From: Ceratodon purpureus
Taxonomy: Eukaryota > Streptophyta > Bryopsida > Pseudoditrichales > Ditrichaceae
DNA length: 64,000 nucleotides
Reading direction: 5' to 3'
Assembly (NCBI GenBank): GCA_014871385.1
Contig: CM026422.1
Span: forward strand, 22,809,014 to 22,873,013
The position numbers were made by a program, and so were the translations under genes. The notes below the pieces were generated by a model. The model was not told the origin of the DNA and ran no database searches. It was given only the letters and a program-made list of their open reading frames with translations. This document shows positions 57,553-64,000 of this stretch, one piece after another (position 1 is the first letter of the stretch; the number at the start of each line of letters is the position of its first letter).

Positions 57553-60500
57553 TGTTTTAAAGGAACAACTTTGTATGGTGTTATTGGAGCTACAATTATG
57601 CAATGTTACAAGTACATTCTTTACAAATGGTATTCAAACAATCAGGACTCTATACAAAGGGTACTGACATACAATATAACACTAGGGCTTCGCTACTCTT
57701 CGCATTACAAGTGACAATTGATATTTTATGCTATATTTGTATATAATAGAATAAGATATTTTGTATTTATTTGTAATATAAAAAAATGATATATAGAAGT
57801 GATGAATTTTTATAATGAATATGGTTCATATTGATTGGCATAACCTTGATGTGGAAGTTGGCTTTCATACCTAAAATGGAATATCTTCAAACCTGAAATG
57901 GAATACTCTGAATGAAGCAAACATACCTTCATTGCCTCCTCTTAGATCTTTGAATTTTGGTGATCTTTTCTTGGGCATATTTATCTCTCCTCTTTTTGTT
58001 TCCCATCTATTTCTTAAGTATGTCACTATTTGATAGCATTTCATTTTGTGCACACAACACTTTTCTATTTTCGTTTATTGTTTGTTAATATAATATGTGT
58101 AGTGTAGTATAGTATGGTATAATATTGTATGTTGTATATCGTGCAAAAAGGCTGCAATGTAATGACCAGAATAGAAGTAGTAAAAGAGGTACTTAGATTA
58201 AGTGGTTGGGCCAATGAATCTAAGCACCACTTATACTACTTTTATTTGTGTCCTCCTCGCTTGATGAGCAACTCCAATGACAAAGAGAAGCAATATCTTT
58301 TCTGCCACAAAGAGGTAGTTAGGATACACGGTTGAGTCTCTTGCAGTAATAGTGTCAAGATATAAGATCTTTGATAAGATAAGTTCATTGAATAGACTCT
58401 AGAGATTTTCAACTTAACACTATCTTGGTTTAGAACCTATGGAAGCCATCACTACTATGATCAGAAAAGGGGGAATTGCAAAACTCTAATCCATTCGGCG
58501 TCATGAACCAAATCTAGTAATCATCTTAAAGCTAGAAACTCAGCGAAAGAATCATCCAAAAACTAAGGATAATTCTGAATCGATCCCACAACTCATCAAA
58601 GTTCACAACTCTCCTGCTCAATGAAAAAATACCTTCTCTCCAGCAAGGAATAAAAATAACAAAGTCAAGCTACTCAGATGCACTCCCTCTCGACAATTTC
58701 TTCTCCGAATCACCACAGCAGTTCACAGCTAATCTAGCGAAATAATTATACTTTTACATAATATGAGGAATTAGATAAGGACAGAATTATCAGTGCAAAG
58801 CCAAGAAGCAGCTTAAGAAGAGAATACCTTCTCTTGATAAACAGGCACCAGTTCTGGCGTCACATAAAACTTTCCATCGTCGCCCATCACACGATCACAG
58901 ATTGGAGAAAAGAGCAACTAATAAGAGATTTTATTACTCTTCCAATCCCATCCAAGATCTGCAGTACAAAAGTATACATTACAACTCCGAATCTACTCTA
59001 GTTGTACGTAATGTACACAACTGATAATGAAATCACAACATTGGACAGACACAATACCCTTATTCCAACAACTGCCCTTATTCCAGCACTTACGTGGGCA
59101 ATTTTGTTCGTGTCCAGTTGACAAGGAACTGCACCAAACCCCTGAAAATTCAGCTGGAGAAGTTGTGAGCCCCAACTAAGGTATACACCCATGAGGGATC
59201 ACTTACCCATGACTGATATGTAGGCTTCCCCATTCCAGAGCAATGGGAAACCAGTGACCGATAATTGATGAACAGTAGATTTAGAATGCATCCTCCAATA
59301 GAATGCCTCTGTGAGTGTTATGGACATGTTGTTGTTCACTAATTTGAGTATGGTCGGTCATTGGTACACCTATATGTCACTCATGGGTCAGTGCCACTTT
59401 TGGACAAAAAACTTTGTAGTAATTTGAATTTTGCTGAATTAATTTCGAAAAAATGCTCATTCTTCATGAACCTTATGACACTATGCACGAAAAATAACTC
59501 CTTATTGCTGAAATGCTTAAGTGATCGGTTATAGGTGTGTATACCTTAGATATCCCTTGATGACAGCATTGCTTTTTGTATCATAATTAGATTGCCCCTT
59601 CGTAAAACTTATTTCTGGTGTTTAAGGTAGCAATAGGCTTTTCAAAATCCAAACACTTAGGATGCCCGTCATTATCTTGTTGACATGCTCTTGTACAAAG
59701 TCACGATAATTGGAATGTAATTTTAATACTTCTGGTTCTATATATCCATCTCTCGGTATGAGTGAGCTTCGCTTTAGAAAAAAAGTATGAAAATTGAATG
59801 AAGTTTTTATTGTTTTAGTTCCATTTTATCCTTCTCTTGGGATAAGTTGTTAATCAAGTTAGTTGCTTATCTTGTGTTTAATTTTATATGATTATCATTT
59901 TACTTATTGGGTATCACGTTTGCCCATCTTTAAATGAATAGTTTTTATACAAAAAAGAAGATTTCTCAAATAAGAATTAATTCCACCGTCAAGAACACGA
60001 GCTAAGCATGACATGCTGACTCAACCACATTGCAGTACGTCACCAGATGTATCTTAGTCATTGATAGCTCTGAAGGAATCAAAGGCTTCGGCACTGAAGA
60101 GACTCGTGTTCACTAACTTCTCCTGCAATGGCCACCTCCTTAACTCGTATTTGGCATGGTTCGTGGAACACCACTCTGTCTGTTTCTCCTTTTTTTAATA
60201 TGGAAACAAATCGATGTACCACGCTTGTTTTGGAGTATTTGAGCAATCCATAGGAAGATCAAGGCATGGCTAGAGCATGCTAATCACATGCTAACCTTCA
60301 AATCAGATCACGACCACCTTTTAACTCAACAATCTCTGTCAATTCTGCCAAAGCTCGCTATATTCAAACTACCAAGTCGGCTTGTCTCTAATCTTCTATC
60401 ACATTCTGTTACTTTTTCTTGCAGTTTTCTGTTACTTTTTCTTGCAGTAAAGGGCCCCCCTTTATTTGTGTCAAAAAAATAAAACAAAAAATAATCTTCG

Positions 60501-60840
60501 ATCCCACGAGAACAGCATGAACACGTAACTCCAAGCACCTGAGAAAGCTGAATCATAATTACGCCATGTCGCTTCGATGATTAGTCCACCCACAAGGAAC
60601 CTGTGCATCTGCATTGCAATGGCCGCTGTAGGCTGTGATCGAATAGGGTCGTGCCTCCACAGAACCGTCCCACGCCGTTTGTTCCTTAAATAATTCAAAT
60701 GGCAGCGTTTCATTGCAAATAATAATATTTTACATCCCTCATCGGTTATCCACGTTTTGTTCCTTATGTGGATAAGGTCCTCAAGTCGTCTGTCCTCCGC
60801 ATCTGCACACACGTCACATACCCAGATTCCTCGGCTCAAG
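57553..60840. other. Noncoding stretch before the peptide gene
   Basis: No gene was recognised. Composition shifts from AT-rich to a more balanced one towards 60 kb. Confidence 0.4.
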
Positions 60841-60848
60841 TATATAAG
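60841..60848 (+). promoter_or_regulatory. TATA box of the cystine-knot peptide gene
   Basis: TATATAAG lies 102 bp before the ATG at 60943, giving an expected start of transcription near 60872 and a leader of about 70 nt. A strong TATA box is typical of inducible plant genes. Confidence 0.7.
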
Positions 60849-60942
60849 AGAAGGCTCAGAAAACTGTCATCACATCTCATCACTATCGAGCACTTCTAGC
60901 TTGTCCACACCTTCGTGAAGTTGTACACTGCGATCATCGATC

Positions 60943-61254
60943 ATGGCGAGCATTGGAAAGTCCATGGTGTGGACAACATCGGTCATCCTCATAGTGCTGG
61001 TGATGGTGGCGTCCTCCGTTGAGGCTACGCGTTATACACTGCACGATGAGCCTGCTGTTCACTACGACGAAGACCATACGCCTCAGGTGCTTACCACTGT
61101 TAAGGCAGCCGCCTGTGCGATTCTGGGCTTGCCCTGTGGAAGCGAAGTACTTCAGTGCAGAGCAAGCGGTGATCCTTGCGAGGATAATGATGAATGCTGC
61201 AATAAGTATTGCTATTGGGTGGACAAGGCCAAGAAGGAAAGTTATTGCTACTAA
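60943..61254 (+). CDS. Secreted cysteine-rich peptide with a knottin-like (cystine-knot) core
   Basis: This is a single-exon gene of 103 residues. Residues 1-28 form a signal peptide (hydrophobic VILIVLVMVASS, cleavage expected after VEA). Residues 29-55 look like a propeptide. The C-terminal part has eight cysteines at 58, 65, 72, 79, 85, 86, 90 and 102. The last six show spacing C-x6-C-x5-CC-x3-C-x11-C, the classic inhibitor cystine-knot pattern (GDPCEDNDECCNKYC). Plant knottins of this kind act outside the cell as antimicrobial peptides or enzyme inhibitors. The target here cannot be read from sequence. The extra pair Cys58/Cys65 could form a fourth disulfide. It has a TATA box and a normal ATG, and no lesion is visible. 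Coding is well supported, while the fold is an inference from spacing. Confidence 0.8.
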   Translation: MASIGKSMVWTTSVILIVLVMVASSVEATRYTLHDEPAVHYDEDHTPQVLTTVKAAACAILGLPCGSEVLQCRASGDPCEDNDECCNKYCYWVDKAKKESYCY

Positions 61255-62571
61255 AAGTGAGCCAACCGGGAAATGATACAGTCGGAGGGTGTCCCGGTAG
61301 TGCACCCACATTATGTATGTTTGAGAATCACAGGCGTTAATAGCTCCAGTTCTGAATGTGTATTGATATGCTCCTTCTGTGCACTTGTAAGTGTTTAGGA
61401 CAGTGCACCTCGGGGTGGTGAGGGTGGTGTTGATCGTATGAAAGGCTACAGCAGGGATGATAGGAGACAGCGCTCTGGCTTATACGAAATCGCCGGGCAG
61501 TCCAGAGGTTGAGTAGGCGATTGAGAGTAGACTAAGTTGCCAGTTGTAGGGTCCTGACGATCCATCCCTGTTAGTGTGGGAAATAATTGTAGCCGTGGAC
61601 GCATTTCTGCGTACCTGTACTGAAAATATATTCAACAGTGTGTTTTCGCAAAGTCTGCATGTACTGGAAATTGAAGGTCTTATTGCTTCAAAAATTACCG
61701 TGGGTCAGGTGTACAACAATTTTTGTACTAAGCTGGATAGCGCTGGGTGCGTTTGATGGATATATTCGCTTGCTGCTGTTTCGTAAGAGTTCGTAGCTAT
61801 CAGCGAGATGTAGCAGCCAGAATTAGTACCTTGTGGCCAGCAGCATTGGGTTATGAGCTGAAGCATGTGTAGTGTTACTGTTGGAAGTTTCAAATTTCAT
61901 TGTCGTCTTGGAAGGACCTGGGTTTTGCACAAGATTGCCCCGTTTCTAAAAAATGAGAGGTTTGATCTACTGTACTAATATTCCTTTGCGTTTTTGTTTA
62001 TATCATTAGTGTAGAGGCATTGAAGTATCTATTTTGCTTCGTTGTGCTAAACCTGTGGTAGATTTCTCACATAGATTGACATCTGTAGTATTTGACTTAC
62101 AGCAGACAACTCTTCTTTTGAAAAGCCCCTCGCATAAGGGGAACACTATACAGTATTGGGCTGAACATTATGTAGCTCTTCAAGCATCCTATGTTCCTAT
62201 CTGGTTTTCTGTGCCCCATCTTACACACAGTACTGTACCGTTACAGTAGAGTCGGCAGCTACAGAGTCATCCTCTCCCTTAAACCTGGCAGGCTTTCGAC
62301 TGAAGTCACTGAATAACACTCGCATTCCTCTTATTCCGTATATTTCACTGTGAACGTATATTTCATTCCGTATATTCCGTATATAGTTGGAATAAGGTTA
62401 GGATTTATGGATCGGAGCTTCTCCACCACACGGAGTACTGTTTTCAAAAACGAGACTGATCCTATATATCCTACCCCCAAAAAACAGGAGAACTGCATTT
62501 GTCAGGTTGATAAAATGGAAGCTGCAAGCAACTCTTCGGCCTGAAAATTTAGATGTAGAGGAGAAACTGAC
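61255..62571. other. Noncoding stretch between peptide gene and kinase remnant
   Basis: No gene was recognised. Later exons of pyridoxal kinase would be expected here, on the minus strand, but none could be found. Confidence 0.5.
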
Positions 62572-63376
62572 CTGTCAAAAGGTGCGTGTAATGCAGTAGG
62601 CCATTTGCTTCAAGGCCTTTGATGAGCGCCCACAACTGCTCCCCATCCAACACCTGACCCTTGACTGTCTTATAACCTGCTCTCGCCGTTCTCCCAAACC
62701 CTCTGTTCTTCCATCAGTCCCAACCCCACCATGATGGTTTTTCAATGTGCGTTCTTACTAGAGTTTGGTTCCTCTATTTGGCTACTACGCAGCAATTATG
62801 CTACAAACAAACTAGATGCAGCTTGAGGTGCACAAATTCTTTCCAACCATAAAATTTTGGAAAATAGATTTTTCTCTCCTGCATAACAGAGCATAATCTT
62901 GTAGGCATCTGGAGCAAGAAACTTGCCTGTGTGGTTGGAGAATTGAACAGAGTTGATAGGATCCACATCGAACCCTAGAACTTGCGAAGGAAAGACTGCA
63001 GCCTTGTTCCAACATAACCTTGTGCCCATGGGAAAACAAACCGTTACTCTGACAACTAGAATCTGCAGATTGTCAAACATAAAACAACCAACTTACAACA
63101 TTCAGAGCTGAAAAACATAAAGCTCCTGCCTCTAGCTTCTGCTTTACAAAGTCAAGTGTCTCGCACAACAGTGCCAAAGAGATGGTCAAGATGAGAAAGA
63201 AGAGATCCCCATGACATGATTCTTCTCAAGAGAATCGAGAGGCGAAATCCTCTGGAGAACAATTGGAAGGAGATAAGCGAAACTTGCATTGAGCTTACAT
63301 GTACGGTGTGATATTGGATGCTGAGCACTCGACCAGGCGAGGGCAAACCCACATCGGTCACCATCGGAGGCGCCAT
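62572..63376 (-). pseudogene. Pyridoxal kinase remnant, first three exons only
   Basis: Pyridoxal kinase phosphorylates vitamin B6 to pyridoxal phosphate in the salvage pathway. Exon 1 (63299-63376) reads MAPPMVTDVG, then GRVLSIQYHTVH, where the family has QSHTVQ. Exon 2, ending at 62927, has [19 protein letters not shown] and SVQFSNHTG. Exon 3 (62572-62676) has VKGQVLDGEQLWALIKGLEA, then NGLLHYTHLLTG. The exon 2 to 3 junction is a GC-AG intron in correct phase (ACA G|GCAAGT, CAG|GTTAT). The conserved GYVGNK motif at the start of exon 2 is out of frame. As I align it, one base is missing before TTATGTTGG and another between GG and AACAAG. No exons follow. The loss of the tail, with its ATP site, supports a pseudogene. 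Confidence 0.75.
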
Positions 63377-63769
63377 GCTGCTCCTGATTCGTGCCTTCGC
63401 GAACTCCTTGCACCGGAACTCCCTTCTAACACCCCACGCTCCCACTACCTGGTTAACCCTGCACACAGGAAACCACAACATCACTTCCAATTCCACCGAA
63501 TTCACATCACCCAACCCATCACCTCAATCCAGTACCAGAAAGAGAAATCCCACACCAAAAAAAGAAGCAGATCACGTGTATGGCTTCCCACAATTTGCAG
63601 AGTTACTCGTTACACCCTACTTCAACTGAATGATGGTTGGCACTAGCATGCATTACGATTACATAACCCACATCAATTGCACACCAAACGACACTCCCTC
63701 CATATATAACTCCTGCTCACTCCTCCACCGTTCCGCAGGTACTGTAACGCAAGTAGTGATTCGCTACCG
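63377..63769. other. Upstream flank of the kinase remnant
   Basis: The minus-strand frame stays open upstream of the first ATG, with no recognisable coding content. Confidence 0.4.
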
Positions 63770-63903
63770 GGAACATCAGAATGCAGGGAACGCGATTACT
63801 GGGAACGCAAATACCGGGAACAATGAACAATGTTGGAATTGTCGTGGGTGACCAAAATGGAACTGTCGTGGGTGACGAAATGGAACTGTCGTGGGTGATG
63901 AAA
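63770..63903. repeat. Two adjacent short tandem arrays
   Basis: GGGAACGC-type units of about 15 bp run from 63770 to 63831. They are followed by three 23-24-bp units built on TGGAACTGTCGTGGGTGACG at 63834, 63858 and 63881. Confidence 0.85.
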
Positions 63904-64000
63904 TAATTGTCATGTCGACGAACGACCCTCCCAGCCATGCTAAACCAGTTCCGACTTAGGTCGTCACTGGAATTTTGTGAAAAACTAGTATGGTTCTTTA

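Overview
The window looks like nuclear DNA of a land plant, most likely a moss. The evidence is a TIR-NB-ARC-LRR gene with moss-style TIR and LRR sequence, a PPR protein ending in a DYW deaminase domain, plant-type U2 snRNA genes, spliceosomal introns throughout, and a background rich in DNA transposons. The lineage call is an inference from protein style, not from a search.

Layout. (1) About 0.1-16 kb is the body of a large En/Spm (CACTA)-type DNA transposon. A TNPD/Tnp2 transposase gene on the minus strand (5674-9954, four exons, one in-frame TAG) diverges from a TNPA-like gene on the plus strand (10512-16059, seven exons whose phases all close). The TNPA-like protein carries an FCP1-like HAD domain with its catalytic aspartates replaced. 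Two or three unrecognised ORFs lie to the left and may be cargo. (2) 16-30 kb is mostly noncoding and holds foldbacks, tandem duplications, a Stowaway-like MITE and a TTAA-flanked element. At 25.9-30.3 kb a 3.9-kb Tigger/pogo element, with an intact 683-aa transposase, sits inside an older 0.48-kb inverted-repeat element. (3) 30.5-38.6 kb is the host gene island: a six-exon TNL gene whose last exon runs without a stop into PPR repeats. The rest of the PPR-DYW coding sequence follows with two breaks. (4) 39.4-40.2 kb holds two tandem U2 snRNA genes with matching promoters and compensatory stem changes. (5) 40.2-60 kb is AT-rich repeat territory: three more TTAA elements, a roughly 865-bp near-perfect inverted repeat bordered by very GC-rich arrays, and a 121-bp foldback with Tigger-like ends. 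(6) 60.8-64 kb has a small gene for a secreted cystine-knot (knottin-like) peptide and a truncated pyridoxal kinase copy.

How the parts fit. The two CACTA genes would form a transposase/accessory pair. The TNL fused to an RNA-editing PPR resembles an immune receptor with an integrated domain, although the PPR part is decaying. The U2 genes are housekeeping genes of the splicing machinery. No tRNA, rRNA or CRISPR array was seen.
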